This document shows, piece by piece, positions 42,297 to 50,771 of a DNA stretch of 64,000 bases. Position 1 is the stretch's first letter. Each line of letters starts with the position of its first letter. The notes beneath the pieces were generated by a model. The model was not told where the DNA came from. It worked only from the letters and a program-made list of their open reading frames with translations, and did no database searches. The stretch comes from JAVBMV01 sp031552145 (GTDB lineage Bacteria > Myxococcota > Myxococcia > Myxococcales > UBA5297). The stretch spans positions 255,955-319,954 of the forward strand of contig JAVBMV010000007.1 of assembly GCA_031552145.1 (NCBI GenBank). Direction: 5' to 3'. The translations under genes and the position numbers were made by a program.

Positions 42297-42887
42297 ATGC
42301 AGCTCAACATCACGTTTCGCGGGATCGATTCGGCCGAGGCGCTCAAGTCTCACGTGCGGGGCAGGGTGGAGCATCTGGAGAAGTACCTGGATCGCGCGGT
42401 GGAGTCGCACGCCGTGCTCTCGCTGGAGCGCTACCTCAACCACGCCGACATCACGATCCACGCGGGTCCCTACGTCCTGCGTGGCCGCGCCAAGAGCGAA
42501 GACATGTTCAAGTCTATCGACGAGGCGGGCGACAAGATCGAGAAGCAACTGATCCGCTACAAGGGGAGGCTGCGAGCCAACAAGCACCGCGCCCGCGAGG
42601 AGGTGCATCTCGGCCGCACGGCGCGCCACGAGGTGATCGAGATCCCCACTCCCGAGGTGCAGGAGGCCGAGGCAGAGAGCTGGAGCCAGGGCCCCAAGGT
42701 GGTTCGGAGCAACGAGTTCCCCATCCCGCAGATCAGCGTGGACGAGGCGGCCATGCAGATGGATTTGATGAACAACGACTTCCTCGTCTTTATGAACTCA
42801 AAGACCAAGGCCGCCAACGTGCTCTACAGACGCGGGGACGGGCACTACGGGCTCATTGAGACCCCTGCCCCGTCGACTGCCAAGTAG
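42297..42887 (+). CDS. hpf: Ribosome hibernation-promoting factor (long form)
   Basis: A 196-residue protein with the S30AE domain (residues 1-100, QLNITFRGIDSAEALKSHVRGRVEHLEKYL and TIHAGPYVLRGRAKSEDMFKSIDEAGDKIEKQL). A C-terminal dimerisation domain follows (ISVDEAAMQMDLMNNDFLVFMNSKTKAANVLYRRGDGHYGLIE). The long form pairs 70S ribosomes into inactive 100S particles in stationary phase. TAGGAGG precedes the ATG at 42297, which is preferred over an upstream GTG at 42258. A stem-loop follows the stop. The 120 bp upstream hold no other gene. Confidence 0.93.
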   Translation: MQLNITFRGIDSAEALKSHVRGRVEHLEKYLDRAVESHAVLSLERYLNHADITIHAGPYVLRGRAKSEDMFKSIDEAGDKIEKQLIRYKGRLRANKHRAREEVHLGRTARHEVIEIPTPEVQEAEAESWSQGPKVVRSNEFPIPQISVDEAAMQMDLMNNDFLVFMNSKTKAANVLYRRGDGHYGLIETPAPSTAK

Positions 42888-42888
42888 A

Positions 42889-42910
42889 GAGGGCCCCGAC
42901 GGGGCCCCTC
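42889..42910 (+). terminator. Stem-loop after hpf
   Basis: GAGGGCCCC (42889-42897) can pair with GGGGCCCCTC (42901-42910) with one bulge and a three-base loop. No T-tract follows, so it may be an attenuator or RNA-stability element rather than a full terminator. Confidence 0.45.
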
Positions 42911-42965
42911 GACGGGTGGGGCGCCTTGACCCATCTTTCTCAACCGTTGTAAGTCGTCGCCGACT

Positions 42966-43427
42966 ATGCGGATCACAGATTTTCTCCACCCCAACGCGAT
43001 CATCGGATCGCTCTCGGCGCGCGACAAGGCAGGCGTCGTGGGGGAGCTCTGCGGTTCGCTCGCGCTCTCGCTCCCTGGCTATTCGGCCGAGGCGCTCTCC
43101 GACGCGCTCATGGAGCGAGAGCGTCTCTCTTCCACCGGGATCGGTGAGGGCGTCGCGATCCCGCATGGCAAGTTGGTTGGGTTGCCCTCCCTGGTCGGCG
43201 CCTTCGGCGTCGCCAGGGGCGGCGTCGACTTCGACGCGATCGATGGCCAACCCACCTACCTCTTTTTCGCGCTGCTGGCGCCCGAGAACTCCGCCGGCAC
43301 GCACCTCAAGGCGCTGGCCCGAATCAGCCGCCTTTTCAAGAACGGTGCCTTCAGGAAGGCGATCCTGGAGGCTCCCGATGCTCGGCGGATCTATGACCTG
43401 ATCTCGGCCGAGGACGCGCGCCCCTAG
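42966..43427 (+). CDS. ptsN: PTS EIIA-Ntr/fructose-type regulatory protein
   Basis: A 153-residue PTS_EIIA type-2 domain. The phosphorylated histidine is His67 in GVAIPHGK. The remaining fold is clear (FFALLAPENSAGTHLKALARISRLFKN). In the nitrogen PTS this protein regulates potassium transport, sigma-54 and other targets, according to its phosphorylation state. No Shine-Dalgarno is seen before the ATG. The position between hpf and hprK matches other proteobacterial rpoN clusters. Confidence 0.93.
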   Translation: MRITDFLHPNAIIGSLSARDKAGVVGELCGSLALSLPGYSAEALSDALMERERLSSTGIGEGVAIPHGKLVGLPSLVGAFGVARGGVDFDAIDGQPTYLFFALLAPENSAGTHLKALARISRLFKNGAFRKAILEAPDARRIYDLISAEDARP

Positions 43428-43464
43428 AGGCTCGCGCTCTTCCAACTCAGGAGGCGGCTCGACC

Positions 43465-44427
43465 ATGAAGAAAGTAGCCGCCGAGGCGCTGCTGACCGAT
43501 CGCGTCTTCGAGCTCGGGCTCACGCTCCTCTCGGGCGAGGAGGGGCTTGCGCGCCCCATCAGCTCACCGCGCGTGCAGAAGCCGGGGTTGGCGCTGGCGG
43601 GCTTCCAGGAGCACCTGCACCCCGAGCGCGTGCAGGTCTTCGGAACCACCGAGACGAGCTTCTTGGCGACGCTGCCCATCGAGGAGCAGCAGCGCGTGCT
43701 GACGAAGCTCTTCGAGGCGCGCGTGCCCTGCGTGGTGATCACCAAGAATATTGATGCTCCCGCGGCGCTGCGCGAGGCGGCGCGCGCCGCCCAGGTGCCG
43801 CTCATGGCGACGCCGCTCGCCAGCGGTGCCTTCATCGCGCGTGTCCAGCAGATGCTCGAGAGCGCGCTGATGCCGCGCACCAGCCTTCACGGCGTGCTGA
43901 TGGATGTGTTCGGCGTGGGGATGCTGCTGCTCGGCAAGAGCGGAATAGGCAAGTCGGAGTGCGCGCTCGATCTGGTGATGCGCGGCCACAGACTGGTGGC
44001 GGACGACATCGTCGAGGTCTTCCGCAAGCAGGACACTGCCTATGGGACGGGTTCGCCCATCATCAAGCACCACATGGAGATCCGCGGACTGGGGATCATC
44101 AACGTCAAGGAGATCTTCGGGATCGCCGGCGTGCGCGACACCAAGAAGCTCGAGCTGGTCTGCGAGCTGGTCGAGTGGAACGAGGAGCACGAGTATGATC
44201 GGCTGGGGCTCGAGGACGTGACGTACGACATCCTCGAGGTGCCGGTTCCGATGCTGGTGCTACCGGTGCGCCCCGGGCGAAACATGACGACCATTCTGGA
44301 GGTGGCCGCGCGGAACCATCTGCTGAAGCTGATGGGTCATCACTCGGCCCGGGCCTTCCAGGATCATCTGAGCCGCGCCATCGCCGAGGGGAGCACCGCA
44401 CAGGCCTCCCGCGAGGAACCCGAGTAG
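43465..44427 (+). CDS. hprK: HPr kinase/phosphorylase
   Basis: A 320-residue bifunctional enzyme that phosphorylates or dephosphorylates the regulatory serine of HPr. Walker A is GKSGIGKS at residues 157-164, His142 is the conserved catalytic histidine (LHGVLMD), and the signature EIRGLGIINVKEIFGIAGV is intact. The N-terminal DRTGG-like domain is present (about residues 1-130). AGGAGG precedes the ATG. HPr in this window keeps the target serine, so the circuit is complete. Confidence 0.96.
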   Translation: MKKVAAEALLTDRVFELGLTLLSGEEGLARPISSPRVQKPGLALAGFQEHLHPERVQVFGTTETSFLATLPIEEQQRVLTKLFEARVPCVVITKNIDAPAALREAARAAQVPLMATPLASGAFIARVQQMLESALMPRTSLHGVLMDVFGVGMLLLGKSGIGKSECALDLVMRGHRLVADDIVEVFRKQDTAYGTGSPIIKHHMEIRGLGIINVKEIFGIAGVRDTKKLELVCELVEWNEEHEYDRLGLEDVTYDILEVPVPMLVLPVRPGRNMTTILEVAARNHLLKLMGHHSARAFQDHLSRAIAEGSTAQASREEPE

Positions 44428-44448
44428 TATTTGCGCCGAGGAGTGAGC

Positions 44449-45324
44449 GTGACCGCCGCCGAGAAACAGCCATCCAGGATTGTCGTGATCACCGGAATGT
44501 CCGGCTCGGGGAAGTCGACCGCGACCCGGGCGCTGGAGGACATCGACTACTTCTGCATCGACAACCTGCCGGTAGTGCTCCTGCCCAAAATGACGGAGCT
44601 GGCCGTGGCGGCTGGCGCCGAGATCAACCTGCTCGGGATCGTGATCGATGCGCGCGAGGGGCGCTTCCTGGACGAGGCGCCGCGCTACATCGAAGAGGCG
44701 CGTCAGGCGGGGCACGAGATCGAGGTGGTCTTCCTCGACGCCTCGGAAGAGGTGCTGCTGCGCCGCTTCTCCGAGACACGCAGGCGCCATCCGCTGGCGC
44801 CCGAGGGGACACTCATCGAGGGGATCAGGCTCGAGCGGGAGCGGCTCCTTCCTCTCAGGCGCCTGGCGAACCAGGTGATCGACACCAGCGCGCTCACCGT
44901 CCACGAGCTGAAGAACGTCTTCTTGGAGCGCTTCAGCGCAAAGCCACGCGGCGGACCCAGCCTCTCTATCGTCTCCTTCGGCTTTAGGTATGGACTGCCG
45001 GCGCAGGCCGACCTGGTCTTCGATGTGCGCTTCTTGCCCAACCCCTACTTCGTGCCCGAGCTGCGTCCGCTGACGGGGCGCGATCCACGGGTGGCGGCCC
45101 ATGTGCTGGAGCGAGAGGAGACGGGCACGCTGCTCGCCAAGTTGACCGACCTCTGCGACTTTCTGTTGCCGCGTTATCAGCGCGAGGGGAAGGCCTATCT
45201 GACGCTGGCGGTGGGCTGCACGGGGGGGAAGCATCGCTCCGTCGCCATCGCGCACGAGCTCTGCAAGAGGCTCTCGCCGTCGCATCGGGTCTCTGTCTGG
45301 GATCGTGACTCGGAGAAGGAGTAG
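44449..45324 (+). CDS. rapZ: RNase adapter/nucleotide-binding protein RapZ
   Basis: A 291-residue P-loop protein. Walker A is GMSGSGKST at residues 16-24, followed by the conserved ALEDIDYFCIDNLPVVLLP. The C-terminal domain contains GCTGGKHRSVAIAHEL, characteristic of RapZ/YvcJ. In E. coli RapZ binds glucosamine-6-phosphate and guides RNase E to small RNAs; its role in this lineage is not established. The GTG at 44449 has AGGAG five bases upstream; a TTG at 44431 and a GTG at 44443 are also in frame. It begins 21 bp after hprK. Confidence 0.93.
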   Translation: MTAAEKQPSRIVVITGMSGSGKSTATRALEDIDYFCIDNLPVVLLPKMTELAVAAGAEINLLGIVIDAREGRFLDEAPRYIEEARQAGHEIEVVFLDASEEVLLRRFSETRRRHPLAPEGTLIEGIRLERERLLPLRRLANQVIDTSALTVHELKNVFLERFSAKPRGGPSLSIVSFGFRYGLPAQADLVFDVRFLPNPYFVPELRPLTGRDPRVAAHVLEREETGTLLAKLTDLCDFLLPRYQREGKAYLTLAVGCTGGKHRSVAIAHELCKRLSPSHRVSVWDRDSEKE

Positions 45325-45379
45325 GCGCGCCGGGCGGGCGGCGCCATCATCGGCAGCGCGGGGGGAGAGAGGAGGAGGC

Positions 45380-45814
45380 ATGGTCGGAGTAGTGCTCGTG
45401 GCACATGGCCGCTTGGGAGAGGAGCTGCTCGAGACGGCGCGCGCCATCGTCGGGCCCTTCGAGTGCGCGTGCTCGGTCTCCATCGAGCCGCAAGAGGGCG
45501 TCGAGACGATCCGAGCTAAGATGGCGCGCGCGATCTCCGAGGTAGATCGGGGGCGCGGTGTGCTGGTCCTCACCGACATGTTCGGAGGCACCCCCGCCAA
45601 CATCGCGCTCTCCTTCCTCGACGAGCGGCGGGTCGAGGTAGTGACGGGCTGCAATCTGCCGATGCTGCTGAAGCTGGGAAGCGCGCGCGACGATCGCGCG
45701 GAGCTCAAGGATGTGGCGAGCCTCATCGTGGGCTATGGCCAGAAGAACATCGTCTACGCCTCCGAGCTGCTCAACGCGAAGCGGCGAGAGAGGGCCGGAG
45801 GGGAGGGCTCGTGA
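45380..45814 (+). CDS. PTS mannose-family EIIA component
   Basis: A 144-residue cytosolic EIIA-Man domain that takes phosphate from HPr on His9 (VLVAHGRLGEELLETA). Other family marks are VLVLTDMFGGTPANIALSFL. GAGGAGG lies three bases before the ATG at 45380. Its stop overlaps the GTG of the EIIB gene, so translation is coupled. Confidence 0.93.
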   Translation: MVGVVLVAHGRLGEELLETARAIVGPFECACSVSIEPQEGVETIRAKMARAISEVDRGRGVLVLTDMFGGTPANIALSFLDERRVEVVTGCNLPMLLKLGSARDDRAELKDVASLIVGYGQKNIVYASELLNAKRRERAGGEGS

Positions 45815-46302
45815 TCGCGCTCGTGAGGGTCGACAGCCGACTGATCCATGGACAGGTGGTGGAGGGGTGGCTCCCGCACCTGGGGGTCGACCGCATTTTG
45901 GTGCTCGACGCGGCGGCGGCGGCGAGCCCTCTCGCCTGTCAGGCGATGGCCATCGCCGTGCCTCCCCCGATCGAGGTGGAGGTGCTCGCGCCCGACACGG
46001 TCGACTTCGCGCCATTGGCCGTGTCGCGGGAGCGCGTACTCCTCCTCGTCCGGAGCGTCGCCGAGGTGGTGCGCGCCTATGGGCGGGGGCTGCGCGCGCC
46101 GGTGGTGAACTTGGGCAACATCCACTTCGAGCCCGGGCGCGTCGAGGTGACCCCCTCGGTCTTCGTCAACCATGCCGAGGTGCGCGCGCTCGAGCTGCTG
46201 GAGGAGCAGGGGGCGCGGGTGGAGCTGCGGGCGCTGCCCCGCGATCCGCCCTGTCTCTTGGGCGAGATCGCGGCGCGCAGTGGAGCGGCCGCGCCGCGCT
46301 GA
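45811..46302 (+). CDS. PTS mannose/sorbose-family EIIB component
   Basis: A 163-residue EIIB with the phosphorylation site His13 in VRVDSRLIHGQVVEGW. The GTG start overlaps the EIIA stop (GTGA). The protein ends with LLGEIAARSGAAAPR. It passes phosphate to the sugar entering through EIIC/EIID, or serves regulation only. The substrate is not deducible. Confidence 0.9.
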   Translation: MIALVRVDSRLIHGQVVEGWLPHLGVDRILVLDAAAAASPLACQAMAIAVPPPIEVEVLAPDTVDFAPLAVSRERVLLLVRSVAEVVRAYGRGLRAPVVNLGNIHFEPGRVEVTPSVFVNHAEVRALELLEEQGARVELRALPRDPPCLLGEIAARSGAAAPR

Positions 46303-46315
46303 GGGGACCTGGGCA

Positions 46316-47056
46316 ATGGTGAGCGCGCTCTCGCTGGGGACCGTGGCGGTGACCGCTGGACTGCTCTCGCTAGAGCGGCGCGCCTTTTTGCAGGCGATGC
46401 TCTCGAGGCCGCTCATCGCGACGGCGCTCATCGGCCTCGCCGCGGGTCTCGTGGGGGAGGGGCCCGCGCTCGCCGTGGCGCTCGTCCCCATGGGTGCGGT
46501 GCTCGAGCTCTATTTCCTGGGCGAAGTGACCATGGGGGCCTCGCTCTCGGAGAACGAGAGCTTCGCGGCCATCGCCTGCGCCGCCTGCGCGTCGGGGCTC
46601 TTCGGGGCTCAGATGCCCGGGGTGGGGCCGACGGTGGTCTGGACGCTCTCGGTCATGTTGGCGCTGCCCGCTGCGCGCCTGGGCAGGCGTTGTGACGCGC
46701 TCTGCGATCGGAATAACGAGATACGCGCCGCGCGGGGAGGGCTCCATGGAGCGAACCTCGCAAGTGTCTGGATCCCTTTTTTCTCGGGGGCCTCCTCGGC
46801 GGTGGCCGCGCTGTTGCTTGGCGCGCTCCTCTTGCCGAAGATGGTCGCGCGCCTCCCACATGGACTGCTTTTAGCCATGCCGCTCGCGTGGGCCGCGTTG
46901 ACGGTCGCGGCGGCGGCGACCGCGGTGATGGCGATCCGCGCGCCCGGCACCAAGAGAGGGCGCACGCCGACGCGGCTCATCCTGGGGTGCGCGGTGCTGT
47001 TCTCGGCGCTTCCGCTCGTCTTCCGGTTGGTGGAGGGTCTGGGAGGAGGCGGATGA
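46316..47056 (+). CDS. PTS mannose/sorbose-family EIIC permease component
   Basis: A 246-residue polytopic membrane protein with about seven hydrophobic segments (LIATALIGLAAGLVGEGPALAVALVPMGAVLELYFLG, VVWTLSVMLALPAARLG). It belongs to the EIIC-Man family by gene order and pattern; sequence conservation is limited. The ATG at 46316 is chosen 13 bp after the EIIB stop. Its TGA overlaps the ATG of EIID. Confidence 0.82.
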   Translation: MVSALSLGTVAVTAGLLSLERRAFLQAMLSRPLIATALIGLAAGLVGEGPALAVALVPMGAVLELYFLGEVTMGASLSENESFAAIACAACASGLFGAQMPGVGPTVVWTLSVMLALPAARLGRRCDALCDRNNEIRAARGGLHGANLASVWIPFFSGASSAVAALLLGALLLPKMVARLPHGLLLAMPLAWAALTVAAAATAVMAIRAPGTKRGRTPTRLILGCAVLFSALPLVFRLVEGLGGGG

Positions 47057-47886
47057 TGGGGCGATGGGGCCGAGGGCGCAGGGCTGGGCTTGCGCAGCGA
47101 CCGACGGAACTCGAGGGCGCGCTCGATCGCCGCTCGCTTCTGAGGGTGCTGTGGCGCTCGCTCTTCATCCTCGCTACGTTCAACCCACGCGACATGCAGG
47201 CGGCGGGGTTTGCCTCGGCGCTGGGGCCGGGGCTCGAGCGGCTCTATCCGGACGACGAGCGCTTCCGCGCCGCCTTCGAGCGCCACCTGCATTGCCCTTT
47301 CAACACGCACCCCTACGTGGCGGCGGCGATCATGGGCGGCGTGCTCTTCCACGAAGAGCGCGTGGCGAGGCGCGAGGAGACGCCACAGGATGTCGAGCGC
47401 TTCAAGCTGACGCTGATGGGGCCACTCGCCGCGCTGGGCGATGGCTTCTTCTGGCTCTCGCTCAGGCCCGCCGCGGCCGCGCTGGGGGCCTGTGTCGCGC
47501 TGCTCGCCGGCCTTTGGGGAGTGTTGCTCTACGCCCTGCTCTTCAATGCGGTGCACTTCGCGATGCGCGCCAGCTATCTCTTCGCGGGCTATCGCCTGGG
47601 CGACCAGCTGCTCGCGTCACCTCTTCTGGCGCGCCTGCCTGCCATGGGTCAGCGGTTGCGCTATGCGGCGATGGCCGCGACGGTGGCCGTCGTCGGCGCG
47701 AAGGCCGCGGCGCTCCATCTGGATCGCTCCATGGCGCTCGCGCGCCCGGCGCTCTGGTTCGCGGGAGTCTGGCTCGCCTTTGCGCTGGCGGTCTGGCTCC
47801 TCAAGATGGGGGTGTCGCGCAGGCTGCTCTTCTACGGGTCGGCGCTGGCGGCGCTGGCGTTGGGGTGGGCCTTCGGGTCTCCATAG
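47053..47886 (+). CDS. PTS mannose-family EIID component
   Basis: A 277-residue protein. The conserved N-terminal motifs are LLRVLWRSLFILATFNPRDMQAAGFASALGPGLERLY and FNTHPYVAAAIMGGVLFHEE. Then come FKLTLMGPLAALGDGFFWLSLRPAAAALG and C-terminal membrane helices. This fits EIID-Man, which pairs with EIIC to form the sugar channel. The first ATG at 47053 overlaps the EIIC stop. The gene is the last of the EIIABCD set. Confidence 0.9.
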   Translation: MMGRWGRGRRAGLAQRPTELEGALDRRSLLRVLWRSLFILATFNPRDMQAAGFASALGPGLERLYPDDERFRAAFERHLHCPFNTHPYVAAAIMGGVLFHEERVARREETPQDVERFKLTLMGPLAALGDGFFWLSLRPAAAALGACVALLAGLWGVLLYALLFNAVHFAMRASYLFAGYRLGDQLLASPLLARLPAMGQRLRYAAMAATVAVVGAKAAALHLDRSMALARPALWFAGVWLAFALAVWLLKMGVSRRLLFYGSALAALALGWAFGSP

Positions 47887-48027
47887 CCAAGTGGGAGAGC
47901 GGGATGTAGGAAGGATGTGGATCGATGCAGGGTGAATTGGGTGACGGGAACCGGCTGTTGCGGTAGCGTGAAGGATGGACTGGGACAAGATGAGAGTCGA
48001 GCGCAGGGCGAGCGTGGGAGGCCCGAA

Positions 48028-48306
48028 GTGGCACTGACTGCGAGCGGTCGTTTCCACATCGTGAACGCCTTGGGACTCCACGCGCGGGCGGCGGCGCAGC
48101 TGGTGAAGCTGGCCAATCGATTCGCGAGCGAGGTCTCTCTGGTGAAGGGCGAGCAGCGCGTGAATGGCAAGAGCATCATGGGTGTGCTGATGTTGGCCGC
48201 GACCCAGGGAAGCGAGATCGGGCTCGAGATCGAGGGCGCCGACTGTGACGCCGCGCTCAAGGCCTTGGGGGAGCTGATCGCCGACGGATTCGGCGAAGGG
48301 AAGTAG
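48028..48306 (+). CDS. ptsH: Phosphocarrier protein HPr
   Basis: A 92-residue PTS phosphocarrier. The GTG at 48028 follows GGGAGG by six bases and gives the normal length; the frame is open further upstream without homology. His18 (GLHARAA) takes phosphate from EI, and Ser49 (NGKSIMG), 31 residues later as in other HPr proteins, is the target of HprK. Both switches are present. The 141-bp gap after EIID may hold a separate promoter. Confidence 0.93.
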   Translation: MALTASGRFHIVNALGLHARAAAQLVKLANRFASEVSLVKGEQRVNGKSIMGVLMLAATQGSEIGLEIEGADCDAALKALGELIADGFGEGK

Positions 48307-48311
48307 GGGTG

Positions 48312-50087
48312 ATGGCGCACGCCGCGGCGCAGAGATTGATGGGCATCGGCGCCGCTCCCGGCATGGTGGAGGGGCGCGCCTTCATGCTCGATCGCGCGCG
48401 CGCGGTGGTGGTGCGCCGCCGGCTCGAGGGGCCCGCCGAAGTGGGCGCCGAGGTGGAGCGGCTTCGCGCCGCGCTCCAGCTCTCCGACCGGCAGCTCGTC
48501 GAGATCAAGGGGAAGGTCCATGACGGCGGCGAGCACGCCCTCATTCTCGAGGCGCATCGGCTGATGCTGCAGGATCCGCTCTTCGCCGAGGCGGCCGAGG
48601 GAATCATCGCGCAGGAATACGTCAACGCCGAGTGGGCGGTGCGCAAGGTAGTGCGCAAGCTGCGCGCCGAGTTCGAGAAGATGGATGACGCCTACTTCCG
48701 CGAGCGCCGGGCCGACATCGGCTTCGTCGGCGAGCGGGTGGTGCGCAACCTGCTGGGGCACGCGGCCGATCTCGATCCCGAGCGGGAGGAGATGCCGCCG
48801 CAGAGCATCGTGGTGGCGCATGATCTGAGCCCCGCCGATGCGGCGCTCCTGCTCCGCAAGGGCGTGGTGGTCGGCTTCGTCACCGACGTGGGCGGGCATA
48901 CCTCGCACGTCTCGATCGTGGCGCGCGCGCGGGCGATCCCTTGCGTGGTGGGCGTCGGGCGCGCCTCGGAGGCGATCGAGCGAGGTGACCTCTTGTTGGT
49001 GGATGGGAGGGCTGGCTCCGTCACCGTCAACCCCACCGGCGTGCAGGTCGAGCAATTTCGGCGCGCCGCGCAGCGGCAGGTGGAGGCGGAGCGGGCGCTT
49101 CATGTGCTGCGCGATCTCCCCACGGTGACGACCGACCAGGTGAAGGTCTCGCTCCTGGCCAACATGGAGTTCGCCGAGCAGGTGCCCGCGATCCTCGAAC
49201 ATGGCGCGGAGGGGATCGGGCTCTACCGCACCGAGTTCCTCTACCTGGAGCGCGAAGACCTGCCGACGGAAGAGGAGCACTATCAGGCCTACCGCGCCGT
49301 CCTCGAGGCGATGGGCGAGCGACCCGTGACGATCCGGACGCTCGACATGGGCGCCGACAAACTGCCGCGCCAAGTAGCTGCGCGCAGGCGCGAGCGCGAG
49401 CCGAACCCCGCGATGGGGCTGCGCGCCATTCGCTATTGCCTCAAGCAGCGCGAGCTCTTCATGGCGCAGCTCAGGGGGCTCTTGCGCGCGAGCGTGCACG
49501 GCAACCTCAAGATTATGTTCCCCATGATCAGCGGGCTCTCGGAGCTGCGCGAAGCGAAGGGGATGCTGCTGCGCGCCCAGGAGGAGCTGACGCGCGAGGG
49601 GATCCCCTTCGCCGCGCGCACCCCCATCGGCATCATGGTCGAGACGCCTGCCGCCGCCTGGGCCGCCGACAAGCTGGCGCAGGAGTGCGACTTCTTCTCG
49701 GTGGGCACCAATGATCTGATCCAATATTCGCTCGCGATCGATCGGCAGAACCGCGAGGTGGCCTATCTCTACAGGCCACTCCACATTGCGGTGCTGCGCT
49801 CGGTGCGCTTCGTGGTCGAAGCGGCCCACTCGGCGGGGATCGGCGTCTCCATGTGTGGGGAGATGGCGGGCGAGCCATCCTTCGCGCTGCTCCTGATCGG
49901 CATGGGGCTCGACGCGCTCTCGATGGAGCCTGGGCAGATCCCCCTGGTAAAACGCCTGCTGCGCTCGGCCACCGCGGAGGAGGGACGGCAGCTCCTCGAG
50001 CGCGCTGTTCGCCACAACACCGCCGAGGAGATCGATCGCTTCGTCCGCGCGCAGATGGAGGCGCGGTTTGGCGAGCTCCTGGAATAG
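48312..50087 (+). CDS. ptsI: PTS phosphoenolpyruvate--protein phosphotransferase (EI)
   Basis: A 591-residue enzyme that moves phosphate from phosphoenolpyruvate to HPr. The active histidine is His199 in GGHTSHVSIVAR. The PEP-binding barrel has IGLYRTEFLYLEREDLPTEEEHYQAY, MGADKLPRQV, and VGTNDLIQYSLAIDRQN with VSMCGEMAG. The ATG at 48312 is preferred to the GTG three bases earlier. The gene starts five bases after ptsH and ends the regulatory block. Confidence 0.97.
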   Translation: MAHAAAQRLMGIGAAPGMVEGRAFMLDRARAVVVRRRLEGPAEVGAEVERLRAALQLSDRQLVEIKGKVHDGGEHALILEAHRLMLQDPLFAEAAEGIIAQEYVNAEWAVRKVVRKLRAEFEKMDDAYFRERRADIGFVGERVVRNLLGHAADLDPEREEMPPQSIVVAHDLSPADAALLLRKGVVVGFVTDVGGHTSHVSIVARARAIPCVVGVGRASEAIERGDLLLVDGRAGSVTVNPTGVQVEQFRRAAQRQVEAERALHVLRDLPTVTTDQVKVSLLANMEFAEQVPAILEHGAEGIGLYRTEFLYLEREDLPTEEEHYQAYRAVLEAMGERPVTIRTLDMGADKLPRQVAARRREREPNPAMGLRAIRYCLKQRELFMAQLRGLLRASVHGNLKIMFPMISGLSELREAKGMLLRAQEELTREGIPFAARTPIGIMVETPAAAWAADKLAQECDFFSVGTNDLIQYSLAIDRQNREVAYLYRPLHIAVLRSVRFVVEAAHSAGIGVSMCGEMAGEPSFALLLIGMGLDALSMEPGQIPLVKRLLRSATAEEGRQLLERAVRHNTAEEIDRFVRAQMEARFGELLE

Positions 50088-50200
50088 CCGCCTCGAGTAG
50101 CCGCCCCGCTGTTCCATGGCGCGCCAGGGGCGCGTATCGCCCCGGTGCAGCGGCGTCGCCGCGCAGGCATCCGCCGAGCACTTTCCCCTCGCAGCGATCT

Positions 50201-50222
50201 GGGCGCGCGCTTTGGCGCGCCC
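50201..50222. terminator. GC-rich stem-loop between ptsI and the ComEA-like gene
   Basis: A perfect 8-bp stem, GGGCGCGC (50201-50208) with GCGCGCCC (50215-50222), has a six-base loop, followed by two copies of GTTGCTTC. It may end the ptsI transcript, though the T content after it is low. The region 50088-50270 holds no gene. Confidence 0.4.
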
Positions 50223-50270
50223 GTTGCTTCTCGTTGCTTCGCCGCGTCTCGCGGCGTGAGAGGAGCACAC

Positions 50271-50771
50271 ATGAAGAGAGCAGCGAAGTGGGGCCTGGTG
50301 CTTGGCGCCGCGGTGGTGGGCCTGGTGGTCGCGCAGGGGATCTGGGCGCAGCGGCTCACGAGTGGCGCGCGCGCCGCGCCACCGGAGCGGCCAGGGCGCT
50401 CGCAAAGTCCAGCGAGTTCCGATAATCCCGCGGCGACCGTGGCGCGGTCTCGAGAGGTGCCTCCCGAAGAGTCTCTCGAGGTGCCGGTGTCCCCAATAGT
50501 TAAAGTGGCCGGCGAGGCGGCCGCGGCGGCCGCGGAGGGTGTCGTGAACCTCAACACCGCCTCAGAGGCGGAGTTGGAGCGCCTGCCCGGTATCGGGAAG
50601 AAGACAGCCAGAGCGATTGTCGCGCATCGAGCGAAGCACCCCTTTCGCACCATCCAGGAGCTGACCCGTGTGAAGGGTATCGGCGTGAAGAGCTTCCGGA
50701 AGCTGGAGCCGCACCTCACTATCGACGGGCCGACGACCCTGAGCGCCAAGGCGGAGAGGGAGGCGAAGTGA
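50271..50771 (+). CDS. ComEA-like helix-hairpin-helix protein
   Basis: A 166-residue protein anchored by one N-terminal helix (LVLGAAVVGLVVAQGIWA), with a Pro/Ser/Ala-rich linker. A C-terminal double helix-hairpin-helix domain carries VNLNTASEAELERLPGIGKKTARAIVAHR and IQELTRVKGIGVKSFRKLEPHL. This domain binds DNA without sequence preference; ComEA captures DNA in the periplasm for natural transformation. No other competence genes are nearby, so a role in uptake is only suggested. GAGGAG precedes the ATG. It overlaps the next gene by GTGA. Confidence 0.82.
   Translation: MKRAAKWGLVLGAAVVGLVVAQGIWAQRLTSGARAAPPERPGRSQSPASSDNPAATVARSREVPPEESLEVPVSPIVKVAGEAAAAAAEGVVNLNTASEAELERLPGIGKKTARAIVAHRAKHPFRTIQELTRVKGIGVKSFRKLEPHLTIDGPTTLSAKAEREAK

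Noticed and set aside
50271..50771. Evidence of a natural transformation locus
   Set aside because: Only a ComEA-like DNA-binding domain is present; no comEC, comF or pilus genes are in the window.
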